From Beroe ovata (Eukaryota > Ctenophora > Nuda > Beroida > Beroidae): a DNA stretch of 61,060 nt. The stretch covers positions 97,662-158,721 of the forward strand of contig CAMPET010000011.1 of the NCBI GenBank assembly GCA_946803715.1, written 5' to 3'. Positions 47,192 through 59,880 of the stretch are shown here, in pieces (the first letter of the stretch is position 1; the number at the start of each line of letters is the position of its first letter). The notes beneath the pieces were generated by a model that was not told where the DNA came from, did no database searches, and saw only the letters and a list, made by a program, of their open reading frames with translations. The translations under genes were made by a program, and so were the position numbers.

Positions 47192-48012
47192 AAATCGACC
47201 TCTGTTCATCTGTTATACTTCGTATGAAACTTATGTGCTTCATCTGATTACATACTCCAGTGCGAAATCCTTCTGAGTTAATGTCATCCATGGTGAATTG
47301 TTCATCAAAGTGATGCTCGGAGGATTCTGAACCTGGAGTCAGGAGATAATAAGACCGCTGGTTGGAAAATCTGCGTCATATAGGTGAGTAGAATTCTAGA
47401 TCTTATTGCCCGATCATCGTGTCAACTTCAAGCGTTTTTGTCCTGCTTCAAGCGTTTAGCGTCCTTCTCCTGTGCAGCTGTTCATTATTGCAGTGATCAT
47501 GTTCCGTTATTGGGACAATTAACTTGAATAAACTCTAACTGCTACTTATGTGGACATAAGGAAAGTATCTAAGATCATCTTAATCAGCATAGTAATAANA
47601 AATCGACCTCTGTTCATCTGTTATACTTCGTATGAAACTTATGTGCTTCATCTGATTACATACTTCAGTGCGAAATCCTTCTGAGTTAATGTCATCCATG
47701 GTGAATTGTTCATCAAAGTGATGCTCAGGAGATTCTGAACCTGGAGTCAGGAGATAACAAGACCGCTGGTTGGAAAATTTGCGTCATATAGGTGAGTAGA
47801 ATTCTAGATCCTATTACCCGATCATCGTGTCAACTTCAAGCGTGTTTGTCCTGCTTCAAGCGTTTTGCGTCCTTCTCTTGTGCAGCTGTTCATTATTGCA
47901 GTGATCCAGATTATGATCCGTTATTGGGACAATTAACTTGAATGAACTCTAACTGCTACTTATGTGGACATAAGGAAAGTATCTAAGATCATCTTAATCA
48001 GCATAGTAATAA
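47192..48012. repeat. 405-bp direct duplication separated by one N
   Basis: AAATCGACCTCTGTTCATCT begins both copies (47192-47598 and 47600-48012), which then run almost identically. The N at 47599 is exactly at the junction. This is downstream of the BTB gene; no ORF. Confidence 0.95.
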
Positions 48013-50533
48013 TATTTTGAATTAATATCCTAAGTTTTTCAAGAATACTTCATTAAAGTCAACATTCCAGCATGTTCTTTTTGACTTTTGTCCTAATAGA
48101 GAAAATTTGCATCTAGTGCAGTCAATCAAATAAATGTTATATTCTTTGTAATGTTTGATAAATAAATTGAAACACTATAATCTAGTTACAAAGTAAGTTT
48201 TCTCGTGTCAAACTCTTCAAAGTAAACAATATAAGTTCTATCTATGCTACAACTCGTAAGTATGTAATCTATAATTACTCTAAATGATCATAATATACTA
48301 TTTCATTTCACCTTACTATGTCGTTAAAGTCTAAAATTGATATAAACAAGCAAGTTCGTGTTAGAATATTTGTTGACTAGCAAGTGCTAGACTGCTGGGA
48401 TATTTGTTAATTAACAATTTCAATTTGAACGTCAATCTTTAAGGGTCATTTAACATGGCTAAGATTCGGTAAAAATCATTTTTTTCTAATAGGTTCGTGC
48501 AAATCGGCACCTTTCAAAACACGTAGCATACAAACATACTTTTGTTGACTATGACGTCATGGAGATATCTTTGTTCAAAAAACTTTTGAAATTCCGCACA
48601 ACTATGTTTCTGGCGCCTGTTTCAATAATCGTCATCATTTCTACGTCAACATCCATAGATAATAGTACTGAGATGAGCTATATCAATATGCTCTCTCTTA
48701 ACACCAGCTAGGTGGCTTCAATTGTTACAATGATTATCACCCTTTGTTCGTCCAACTTCACACGGGTCGATTTTATGAATGCTAATTGCTCAAAATTGTA
48801 ACCATCCATGGGTTACATGCATAGCTACCGAAGTTGTGGGAGCTACTTATTATTCACAAGTGTGGTCCCTTCACACCAAAGCTTGCATTGTGATCCGGCT
48901 AATTACACTCTCTATCTAATTGCTCTCAGGTGCCTCAACTCATTCTTGTTACTACACACTCGTTACCACCGTATCACACGTGCTGCAATATTGCAACGGG
49001 CAGCAAGTTTAGTTTGTTAAGTGACTTTCATTTAACCTTGTCCTTGGAAATGAAATTGAATTTCCCGTCACTGGCGTATCTATGTAGTATCATGAACGGG
49101 CTTCCTACTGCAGTGGCAACATGAGTCTACCTAAAGAGGTCATGCATTATTGGTAAAGAAAAAAACATTATCACCATTGCCGTCGTGATACCAATGCATT
49201 TACTTGAGACATTTATGTTAATATATGATTAAAGTCGTCAAAAATATCAGCTGATGGTGCAGCGAATCTAAATATCTAACTAATCAATTTCTAGGATTCA
49301 CTCTGTCAGTGTCGCCCGATTGGTCAGTGTTCAGTAAAACTAGATCAGTCATCAGTGTCAGTAATCTTTTCATGGTGAGACGTTTGTAAACTTATGCATA
49401 CATCCAGTTATTCATAATTACTTTNTAAGTGTCAGGAAGTATGTGTCGTCCGTAACTATGATCATGGGTATTTAATTGTGTATAATTGTGTATTTAATTG
49501 TGTATAATAGTGCATATTGTCCGTACTGTACTGTTCATAAAGTACTGTATGTTGTTTGTATGATGTACTGTGTGTCCGCTGTAAGTGCTATCAAATTAAC
49601 AACTGTAAGACTTACTGTGTTTTAACTTGTACTATGAAAACTATACTTCACTTAAAGTGAAGTGACTAAAATGCTTTGACCGTGAAATAGCTTCAATAAC
49701 TTAACTGTCAATAGTTAACTAAGTTAATTCACTGGCTTATTTCTAACCTACTTAACTAAGGTAACTTGACTAACTAATCAACTCGACTAACGGCTAATAT
49801 CTAAAGTGATTTGTGTCTTATCATTATCCATATTATTTTCCTCATCAATCTTCCTCGTATTTCCCGCTAATATCAGAATTCAGAATGCTTCTCATCTCTA
49901 TTACCAACTTACTAATCAAATGCTCTAAGTATAGCTAATGTGATTGCTTGTGGAATTGGAAAATGTCGACTCATCCTCCCATGCAGATTGCCCATTCTCA
50001 GAGAGGCTGGACCCTGGGGTGAACATCAGTACGTGATGCACTAATCACGAGGACGCAAGAGTATCAGCAGCTGGTCCTCCAGTTGGAGAAGCGCAGCTCA
50101 CACCCCTCGACCTTCGCGTTCCCCACGTGTATTGCATGTCCTCGTCAAGAGATTGGCTCTGTACCGGCGGCTGAGGCCTTATATTACGAGAACTGCAGTA
50201 AATTGTAGCGGAAAAGTATATGAGGACGACGATATACACATGGTAATGCTGTAGCGATCTGAAGAGTTCGTCTGTCAGTCGAATGGTTCGTCATTTCAAT
50301 CTTCCAAAATTGCCATCAAGATCTAAATCAGTTTGATGGCCGAATTGGAAATCAGTGTGGTGTGGAAGAAGTAAGAAACTATCACGTATGAAATCCTGTG
50401 GGTACCTGTCATGTCAGTCAGAGGATAGTGAAAATTTTCCTTTCAACTTAACTGTCTTATGTTTCGTCTAAATATTTCATCCTATCATATGCAGTTCCAT
50501 TATAGGTACCTAGGCTTAATAAGATTTTTTTTT
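48013..50533. other. mostly non-coding; one exon-like stretch near 49.98-50.21 kb
   Basis: 48013-49980 shows no supported gene, only short AT-rich repeats such as TGTATAATTGTGTATTTAAT near 49470. At about 50030-50209 a plus-strand frame reads RDALITRTQEYQQLVLQLEK and ends at a stop after YYENCSKL. An opposite-strand frame is also open, so strand and reality are undecided. Confidence 0.35.
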
Positions 50534-51017
50534 NNNNNNNNNNNNNNNNNNNNNNNNNNNNNNNNNNNNNNNNNNNNNNNNNNNNNNNNNNNNNNNNNNN
50601 NNNNNNNNNNNNNNNNNNNNNNNNNNNNNNNNNNNNNNNNNNNNNNNNNNNNNNNNNNNNNNNNNNNNNNNNNNNNNNNNNNNNNNNNNNNNNNNNNNNN
50701 NNNNNNNNNNNNNNNNNNNNNNNNNNNNNNNNNNNNNNNNNNNNNNNNNNNNNNNNNNNNNNNNNNNNNNNNNNNNNNNNNNNNNNNNNNNNNNNNNNNN
50801 NNNNNNNNNNNNNNNNNNNNNNNNNNNNNNNNNNNNNNNNNNNNNNNNNNNNNNNNNNNNNNNNNNNNNNNNNNNNNNNNNNNNNNNNNNNNNNNNNNNN
50901 NNNNNNNNNNNNNNNNNNNNNNNNNNNNNNNNNNNNNNNNNNNNNNNNNNNNNNNNNNNNNNNNNNNNNNNNNNNNNNNNNNNNNNNNNNNNNNNNNNNN
51001 NNNNNNNNNNNNNNNNN
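50534..51017. other. assembly gap (484 N)
   Basis: Run of N; sequence unknown. All frames across it are meaningless. A missing CNBD2-like exon could lie here. Confidence 0.99.
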
Positions 51018-52059
51018 GCGCAACTCCAATTCTTGTTAGTTGACATGTTTCTACAAGAACAAAGGTTAATTTATAATGTCGCAAGGAGTATCTGTATTCT
51101 GTCTGCTATCGTTGCAGATCGATGTTAATTGTTAATAAGACGTCATTATTGAGAATATGCAAGTATATCATTATGATACGATTAGGTTCGTGATTTCAGA
51201 GTGTAAACGTAATTGTAAAGCGTCAACGGCTCATGAAGCAACCTTTCAAAGTCATTACGAAGCTAATTATGTGCGCACAATATTAACTAGACTTCTACTT
51301 AGTCGATCATCTATACCGGGGCAATTGAAAGTCAGTCAAAAGGTGTCTTGTAAGAAAGTGTATCATAATGAGATTGCAATTATATCGTACGTACTTGGTG
51401 TAATCACCATAAAATGTTCCACGTGGTTTATTTCCCTGGCGTTACTAAAAAATGCCATCCCCTAGATGTGGACCTCGGCTACCTTATTCCCTCTGTTTCA
51501 TTGTAATAAAATCATCATTATGGCCATCCTCTTTCGGTAAGTGTAGCCGGTCGAAACAATCTATCATTGATATTCTACTTAGGTCAGTTGACTTGGCCAA
51601 TGGCCACACGTAACACGTGTCCTTATGGAGTCCACATCCTCCGGCCCTTTTCCTAGGCCGGGAATTACACTATCATGCTCGGGGAAATCATTATCGCGAT
51701 GAATTATTAATACTTGCACACTAGGGCTTCTGGACAGGTATAACACCTGCCAGGCATCCCGAGTTATTTATTGACCAGCTGGATACTATTAATCATTAAT
51801 GCACGATCGCAATAAAAACGATCATCGTCTCATACTATGCGGAATTCACCTCATCGAGATGACGCAACTGACCTTGATTCCCCTAGTGTGCGAAAATAGT
51901 CATATTATTTATGCAACTGCTCAATAATCTCCGGAAATATGACTATGAAAAACTGCATTAAACATTTATGTGAGCCCACGAACTAGGGCCAAACGATATC
52001 GCCCTACATATATAACTGTCGGGGCTACTTATCTTTGAAATATAATTGAAATTACATTG
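51018..52059. other. no supported gene
   Basis: An open plus-strand frame of about 100 codons (51157-51465) has no start context, splice or domain support. Otherwise nothing was recognised. Confidence 0.4.
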
Positions 52060-52245
52060 AATTGAATAGAGAATTAGTATGGAAGTGCATAGAATGGAAG
52101 TAATATGTACCAACAATTAGTATGGAAACATTATTACCAAAAATTGATATGGAAATGCTATAGCCAAGCATTAGTATGAGAATTCTACTACCGAGAATTG
52201 GTACGAAAGTTCTATTGCCCAGAATTAGTATGGAAATATCACGAA
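52060..52245. repeat. degenerate 30-bp minisatellite
   Basis: About six imperfect copies of a unit like CCAAGAATTAGTATGGAAAT plus TNCTATTA. The opposite-strand translation is a repetitive Ile/Leu/Ser-rich peptide, not a credible gene. Confidence 0.75.
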
Positions 52246-53065
52246 ACAATGAACACCTGGCACGAACAGGAGTTCAACAACTATAAATGTAACTATGATG
52301 CGAAAGTCGCTCAACCTCAAGCAAGTTTGACAGATTTAAAACGAATATTACGAAATATTAATGGAGTGAACGTGTTATTGCTGATCCGACATGGGTTGCT
52401 TATTTTTCAGGCTCCAATGTGGGGTTGCGGATTTTAGCTCATCGATAGGGGTAATGGCTTCATTGCTTAGAAGTTAGAATAGGAAACCTACTCTGTGCTA
52501 GTTGAGAAGTAATAAAGTATGAAATTTCACCATTCCTGTCGTTACTCATGCTCTGGCTAGTCATGGCAAGCATCACCCCACTTTAATCGTATGCTCAATG
52601 TCAATGATCAGGTAGAGTCGGAATCAGACAAGGATTTTTGATAGGGTAAGAGAGAAGTCAAGTATAAAGATTTATCTATCACATANGTTTGTCGCGGAAA
52701 ACAACAAGTTTCGCGATTCCGCACACACCGCGAAAGATATTTGCCTCTGATGAGATCACACATGGTATCCCGTATCCTGCACTCATCATATGCTGGTGAC
52801 ATCTCATTCTAGTTGGGAATCATGTCACTTCATTATGTGAACCGAATGAGAGTTCCTGAGCTTGATTTCTTGAATCAATCCATAGTCCATAGAATCTATT
52901 GAAAGATTGGACACGTTCAGATTTCAAAATAAGAAGCGTCTCTTACTCTGAAGTTGATGGTATTATATTAGAACTGGTATTATATATATAACTGGTATTA
53001 TATTAGGACTGATCCCTGATGATTTTGATACGATACGGCGGGGCCTAATCGACCCTAATTTTCAG

Positions 53066-53648
53066 GTACTGCAGGACGTTAGCCATCCTGGATGGGTGGC
53101 CAGTCCATCTTCTCAGCGAAGTAAGTGGAGTGTGCAACTTCCACTTTTTCAAGAAGAGAACTGTCATGGCCAAGTCAAATCACACTACCCCCTTCATATA
53201 CATCGTAAAATCGGTAAGGGAGAGACCAGTCGGGTGATTCGGACATCATCATGTGTGCTAGTTCATTCTCACGATTCAGGCCAAGCTAACCCTCTGCCCA
53301 GGGACATGTGAAAGTCCTCACGAAAGTCACGAAGATACGGAGGAAATTGTCTGCTGGCACGCGAATCTCCTCCCGTGAGTGCGGTAGAAAAGCCGATAGT
53401 TGCACGTGCTGGCTTTGTAGTGTATACCATATTGTTATGTAGGCCCATATTGATTGACCCATTTCGTGCGAGTGTGATATTGTGCTTAATCTGTTACTGC
53501 ACTAGGACTAGGAGCCTTGCCACACCAAACTGATATTCAATTGCTTACATAAATATCACCTGCATTTTGTTTGATGATATCCGTCATTCCAGGGCCCAGT
53601 CCCAGACAACATATGTCTTCTCAGAGCGTTAGGACGGGGACTTGTAAG
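53066..53648 (+). CDS. C-terminal cNMP-domain exons, probably of the same CNBD2-like gene
   Basis: Exons 53066-53213, 53302-53374 and 53593-53648 agree in phase. They encode CRTLAILDGWPVHLLSEVSG and CNFHFFKKRTVMAKSNHTTP, then FIYIVKSGHVKVLTKVTKI and a basic, serine-rich linker. 'DGWPVHLL..', 'F.+.tVmaKS' and 'fIyIVKSGhvkVL' are the second cNMP-fold segment seen in CNBD2-type proteins. The first exon needs a preceding exon ending in phase 2; the 43634 exon ends in phase 0, so one exon is missing between them. No stop was reached by 53648. A terminal exon could overlap the GPCR tail antisense near 54.9 kb. Confidence 0.65.
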
Positions 53649-54809
53649 GTATGTTACAATTTGCAATATATAATATGCAACCAATCGTATGATACGACGT
53701 TCAATAGTTAAATGATAATAGTTATAAGTGTGAGTTCCAATTAGTTGTTCACGGCCTTTTAGTATCAATGAGATGAGAATTCTTACAAATTTCTTGCTAT
53801 TCTAACGAAGAAATTTTTCTTTGAATTTGTCTCAATTCATTGAATGAGGGAAAATTCCTATCGCCATTCCTGGCGAATCAGCGAGTTAATATTGGCAATC
53901 GAGCTTAGTGAAACACACGAGACTCATAGGGTAGATTGAGGTTCAAGAGGAAATTTCCCCCCAACGAATTTGGGCCCTCTCCTCTCTGAGTATAGTTGTC
54001 TGACATGTGACCCCGAAGCTTGCGAGAAAAACTTGGAACTTTCAATAGTTTCCAGAAAATTCAATAACAGGGTGTCCAAATTCCCAACATCACCTCCTTG
54101 CAAAGTTTGATTTGGATTCCTAACTCTAGAGTCGGGGTAAGGGCACGAGTACTCCAGATTCCCTGCTCGGCGATGGTAGAGACCAGTTCCAGACATCAAA
54201 ACTCGTGGTATGTAATATCTGAACCAGCTATAATAGCTATATTGCATTATTACAATTGAATATTGACGGAAAAATTGGATTCGCCCTAGTTTTAACTGAA
54301 TCTAAGTTTCGATAGGAAAATTATAACTACATCAACTTTCTGCTAGCTAACCTATTGGAGGATCCATGCTTTGTAATATGTTGAAATTTCCAATGTTGGA
54401 TAAAAATATAATGCTTTCACCTAACACACTAGGGCAAAACAACATAATGGTCACTGTATGATTGCCATCATGTCATCATTCGGTGATGTGTCATCATCTT
54501 ATATAAGTAGCGATGTGTCATCACCTTAGTAACGATGTGTCATCATCTTAGTAACGATGTGTCATCATCTTAGTAACGATTCATCTGAAAACTGCAAAAT
54601 GGCCAGGTTCTTTTCAATTAATGATGTTCGTCCTTACAGAAATCGACAAATTTCGAAGGGGATTAAATTTTTTGCGAGGAATAAAAGGATGTTCTTGAAA
54701 TCCAAATGAAGGATATTTAACTCCACTGAGGGTTGTTCTTTTTCGAGGTTTTGCAGGTTCCACTCATCGGATGAGAAGTTTTGATTGATCAGCCACGTGT
54801 AAACCACAT
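53649..54809. other. intergenic; one open minus-strand stretch and a TCATC repeat
   Basis: A 107-codon minus-strand frame (53924-54247, with LDTLLLNFLETIESSKFF) is long enough to note but has no start, splice or domain support. CGATGTGTCATCATCTTAGTAA repeats occur at about 54482-54580. Confidence 0.35.
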
Positions 54810-57800
54810 TCAGCACGTGGTATATTTAACTAGTTTCCTATTGTCTGACACTAGCGCTCGACACACGCCGAGTGAAATTCTCCGCGGTTTTCCCTCCTGC
54901 AGTTTACAACTATCCGGAGTCCCGTGTCTCTGTTTAGTCTCAGTGGAGGAGGGGACTCGCTCCCCAGAGAAGAGCGTGTCCCGAGACCTCCCTCCCAACA
55001 CGCTGACAATGGAGGGTCGCTGTGTGGCTCCGTTCATGCCTCCCCGGTTTATGTTGGATCTCTTGAGTCTGGCTGATCTTTGGAATAATCTGGGATGTGG
55101 AAATGTGCTGTCATGATATTGATTCATCGCTACCTACCTACCTACGAGGTTATAGATGATAGCTATTAAATCCGTGTTATAGCCGTGATATATTGTGCAG
55201 CTTATCTCGCTAAATTTGGTGAATTCATCATACATCTTGCCATATTGGATGCGATAAGTGAAACATTCGAATTGAGAATCAAGTATTTATTAAGACGTTG
55301 TAACATAGAATTCAACACTTTGTCACTCTAAAAGATTTCCTACATAATTGGAAGTTATAGCAACTCTCTCTGCAACAGCTGGTTACACTGTGCCTATAGC
55401 TATGGTATTGGTAACTGTAGCCATGGTAACTGTAGCCATGGTAACTGTTATAGCCATGGTAACTGTAGCCATGGTAACTGTAGCCATGGTAACTGTAGCC
55501 ATGGTTATCGCTGCCATGGTAACCCTACCTGTAGTAATATATGAACGGGTTCACCGCTGCGTTGAGATACACCATCAGGTACATGCACACAAACACCAAG
55601 TAGTTGAAGTTAACAGCTGGGGAGGGAGGGGGTGTGATCAGGATACTTTATGTTGGGGTTTAGGGAGGCGGGGATAATGTTGTAGGTAGAGCTGTATAAT
55701 GAGCTTATTACGCTGTCATGGTATGGTCATTGTCATGGTATGGTCATTGTCATGGTATGGTCAATGTCATGGTATGGTCAATGGTCATTAGTATGGGGGG
55801 GGGCACGTGTTTGTTCTTCATGAAATATTCCTGAGTGTATTGTGTAGCCTGGTGTCAAGGAGAAATGAGCATGTCGAGGGATGGGGGATTTATTCAGGGA
55901 CCATGAATATTGGACCATGAGAATGAGGTCATGATCCATTATAGACAGAAATAATTTGAAGTGAGCTGGTACTTACGGCCTAGTGTACACCTCCAGAACT
56001 GCCCCTTCACACAGCTGTCAGAGTTGACATAGCCATTCATGTCGAAATAGTGGACCAGGGACACAATCCACCTGACAGTTTTCATTTCGTCATGCAGTAC
56101 TATACTTCCGATAAATTCATTAAACTCTGTCCAATGAATTGATTCGAGGTACCATGTCTAATAGACCATGTCCAATAATTGAGTATTTATTATTATTTAT
56201 GACTGTCATTGGCTATGAGGGATACTCGAGTCCACTTAGATGACAGCTAAGGTGAATCCTTGATTATCATGTGGGACATTTCACTGATTCCACTCACTAT
56301 TACGTAGAGCTGATGTAATGCTATGCTGTGTACAACACACTTGAGAACTCACCAGGGCCCGTAAGTCATGACGAAGAATATCAATATCTGTAGGGTTGAA
56401 ACAGCAGCTTTAGCATGTAGACTATCCTCTCTATTGTTCTTCTGTGAATGTAAGCGATGAGTTGAAACTTGGAACTTATTCGAGGAAAGGGTTTTGTTTT
56501 GAGTGAAATTAGTGTAGAGAGCATAATAGTGCCATCTAAATGGTGTTCATACACAAGCTTGTTGAAACATGCTTCTTGCAATGATTGTAGCATCTCCGTA
56601 ATGCAAACTACATAACAGCCTCCCGGAGCTTATTTAGTATTGGTGCTGTGTTTGATAAGCGATAGTGTACTATCTGGAGTTAGGATTTCTATAGTAATAA
56701 TATATCAATATGTCTGGGACAGTTATTATTATTAATCAAGAGTCTCGGATTATGAAGAAAGTCAACTCCTGAACTAAAGGAAACACGAGCATTCCTATAT
56801 AGCTTTATGTGCACGAAGTTTAGAAGTTTCTCTTCATTGATACATGGTTATGTAAGAGTCTTATTGAAAAGTCTAAATGATATTTTCCCTCCGGAGCATT
56901 CATTCCACGATAAGATGGACTAATTCCAGCATGCTCCATAGCGTTCATAGTCTCACTTACTAATAATTGTTTCCACTTTATCTTTGGTTGCTGAATAGGG
57001 TTACATGAATACAGGATGGGTGATTTTGGAATCATGATGCCTTCTACATTGAAAACTAGGATACATTACAATCTACATTGAAAACCAGGATTAATCCCAT
57101 CCCAAAAGTTCCCGTAATCTTTGAAACCTTACATGAGGTTTCAAATCAAACAAAATTGTATCTTTCAACTCATTGTTGCACTGCTGGTATAATTGACCCA
57201 CCCAATTTTTGCCCGAGTTTATCATGCTTCACATAATACCATTTATCTTACCATTCCTTTGCCTCGTTGAATCTTGAGATGTAGCTTGGCCAGCCTCGCT
57301 AAGATCAACATTGTGAAGAAGATCATTGTAAAGCCTGTGTGGGATAAATAATAACACTTACCTTACAATAGATGGACCAACACATTTAAGTATCATTCAA
57401 AGGGCATTTCATCATTAGAAATATAGTTACTTCATATTTCTATAACATAAACTCTTGGAAGTTGGAACCAACTATCCAGGAGTCCATTAGTAGTGAAAAT
57501 GAGAATTAAGACAGGACCATTGCTTTTCATGGAATATGCGAATCAAACACTGTGAAGTAATATACTGTTACATCACACCTATGAGGTGCGTATTTGGCCA
57601 CATTTCTCGAGGCGAAGCCGAGTGAAATTTGGGCAATACGAATAGGTGTGATGTAACAATATTATGTGACGATTGGAAAGCAAGCTACTGTTACCGCTAC
57701 ATTTAAACATTTCAACGGCTGAGACATCCTCATGAGTTACATAATAACTTCTTACCTGGCCCATGTATAGGTAAAATGTAGAGTGTGAAAAAGACGGATA

Positions 57801-59880
57801 TTGCCAGCTGTTGTGCTCCGTTTCTCAAAAACTCGCACAAATCTGTGAGTCCATCCTTCAATTGCCAATAATGAAACCTGTGAATTGTTTTAGTATTATA
57901 GCGGTTATCTCAAGAACTCTCACATGGCACATGCATGTGGAAATGAACTTCATATTTAGATAAACTCATATTCTCTGAACCGTTTTAATTGTTACTGCAG
58001 CTGTCACACTTGTCAGACAGACTGTCAGACAGTCATGTCAAGTTCAAGAGCATGTGTCAGCCCATATCAACCCCTTTCACTTATGGATCACAGATGCATT
58101 GAGGCATAACCTTGAGAATATGACCAAAGTTTCACGGTCCGCCTGTTATTTCAAATTTTCAACTCACGTGCAGTGTGACATTTCTGTCCAGTAAATGTAA
58201 TGAGTGGCGAAGTAGTAGGGCATGAAGGCCAGGAAGAGCGAAATTGCCCAGCAAAACCCAACAGTCCACCATATCAGCTGAAATGACAATGTCACGTCTT
58301 TTGGTGCATATAATATGAGAACCGAAGTCGTAATCTTCTTGTCAAAATTGCTGAATCATATCACATTTGAACTGCATTAATATTTAATAGCCTAGCTTTT
58401 TCATCAGGCAATTTCAAGGTGAAGCCCTATATAAAACAGCTGTCATCTCCATTAACGTAGCAATCACTGTAACCAGCTTTAGATACAATGCTCACGATTC
58501 ACTTTAATGATTATATTAGTTACCTTGATACAGCTCTTATGACAGCAGAGAGTCGGTTTCTTGACGGCTATATACCGGAACACACTGAGAGCCATCATGA
58601 GCAGAATACTGGATCGGGTGGTCAGGAAGTGAATCAACCCACAGAAGTTGCAAAGTAGCATGATCTGAAGGAAATGGAATATTGCAGAATGGATAGTTGC
58701 ATTAGCAGCATACAAAGCTCCTATATGAGGTCACTTCACACTTGTCATCGTCTCGTAAGGAAGTATGGGAAATCAGATATCTTTAGTCTTATTTTCTGTC
58801 AAGAATCAGGATATTGATTCTATAAAAATGTCCTATAAGGCACATTCTGAGAAGGGGAATGATTCGCATACCTTTGGTTCTGGTGAGGTACTGTAGTCCT
58901 CTCTAAAGAGATTCACTGCATTGAAACTGGCACTAAACAACCCGTTTAGTAAGTCTGTCAGAGCAATGTTCAAGACCAATATCATTGTTATTTGATGGGT
59001 GTGATTAGTCTTCCTCTGAAATAGAAATTTGGAGTTAGTTCAAGTTGAAGTTGGTTTAAGTTTATTCGAAATTTCGAATCTTTAGATGAACTCGGTGTTG
59101 ATATTTGTAACCGGGAAGTGTCTCTGAACACTTATCAATACGACTCTAAAATTCCTCTCCCTTATATTCTGTGTGTCACTTTGTACCATGAGTATCAATC
59201 ATCGGAACCACGTGTAATTAGAAGCACAGTTCCCGGAGCCCATCTAGAATTAGTGCCACCTGAACACCTTTCCCGGCTCTCGTATACTGTATATAATGTG
59301 TGTGTCCCAGCGTGCAGGAATTAGAGAGCATCTTACTTACATTTCTCTGCAATACCCACCAATCTTCCTTTTGTTACTAAGTAGGTGTAACTCAGCTATA
59401 TTTAGTGACCTTGACAACGCTACTATATAATAATACCGGGAATCCGTATAATAGTGAACAGGAAAAAAAGGAGGAGGAAACGTTATTCTGTAATCTGACC
59501 AGACCACAGTTAATAGAAAATGTGTGATATATAATTCTCCCATGTCTATCGACCAATATAACGTATAGCGACACTCGCAACAAACTATAATATACCTGGT
59601 TTGCGACATTCCAGTTCATTTTAACGTAGATGAGGGAAGCCAGATTGCCCAGTGTGGCAAGGAGGGATAGGAGAAGACACAGACTGCCCATGACAATGTC
59701 CATGTCACGGTTCCAAACAACCTGGAGGTGTCAACAACTGAATGGGTGGTGTCAAGAACAAATGAAAGTACAGAACAGAATGAAGAGCCGCCATGGTATT
59801 GATGGGATGACTGGTAGTTGAAGGAGAGAAATGACACTTACAGGGGCACATTCTTTCTCGATCTGATCAGTTCCATTCAT
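54810..59880 (-). CDS. orphan class A (rhodopsin-like) G-protein-coupled receptor, complete, 11 exons
   Basis: Exons: 59842-59880 (ATG), 59596-59721, 58872-59015, 58524-58664, 58168-58277, 57756-57877, 57252-57334, 56353-56387, 55977-56071, 55529-55616 and 54810-55089. All phases agree; 420 residues. N-terminus MNGTDQIEKECAP has an N-glycosylation site. TM1 has LATLGNLASLIYV (conserved N), TM2 NIALTDLLNGLF (conserved D), TM3 ends SVFRY (DRY variant), TM4 is IWWTVGFCWAISLFLAF, TM5 contains FFTLYILPIHGPGF, TM6 FFVMTYGPWW, TM7 NAAVNPFIYYYR (NPxxY). ECL3 is long with two Cys. The tail is basic and Ser/Thr-rich, suited to kinase/arrestin regulation. Ligand unknown. Intracellular loop 3 is very short. 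Splicing every helix into its own exon is unusual for class A receptors. An acceptor-like CACTAG precedes the ATG, so a 5' UTR intron is likely. Confidence 0.88.
55405..55523. promoter_or_regulatory. minisatellite made of RFX X-box motifs, in a GPCR intron
   Basis: A 15-bp unit is repeated about seven times. GTAGCCATGGTAAC, which fits the X-box consensus GTHNCCATRGNAAC, occurs exactly at 55417-55430, 55432-55445, 55465-55478 and 55480-55493. Three variants lie near 55450-55463, 55495-55508 and 55510-55523. It starts 6 nt after the TM7 exon boundary (in transcript direction). RFX factors drive ciliary genes in animals; occupancy here is untested. Confidence 0.6.
55712..55790. repeat. 17-bp minisatellite
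   Basis: About four to five units of TGTCATGGTATGGTCAT in the GPCR intron between the TM7 exon and the previous exon. Confidence 0.9.

Noticed and set aside
50457-51084. Frames of 170-194 codons on both strands
   Set aside because: They span the run of Ns and contain almost no real sequence.
53121-53153. A 33-nt GT-AG intron inside the cNMP exon
   Set aside because: Too short to be likely, and the frame reads through with a sensible cNMP-domain sequence.
55348-55677. Plus-strand frame with repeated MVTVA
   Set aside because: It is a translation of the X-box minisatellite and lies in a GPCR intron.
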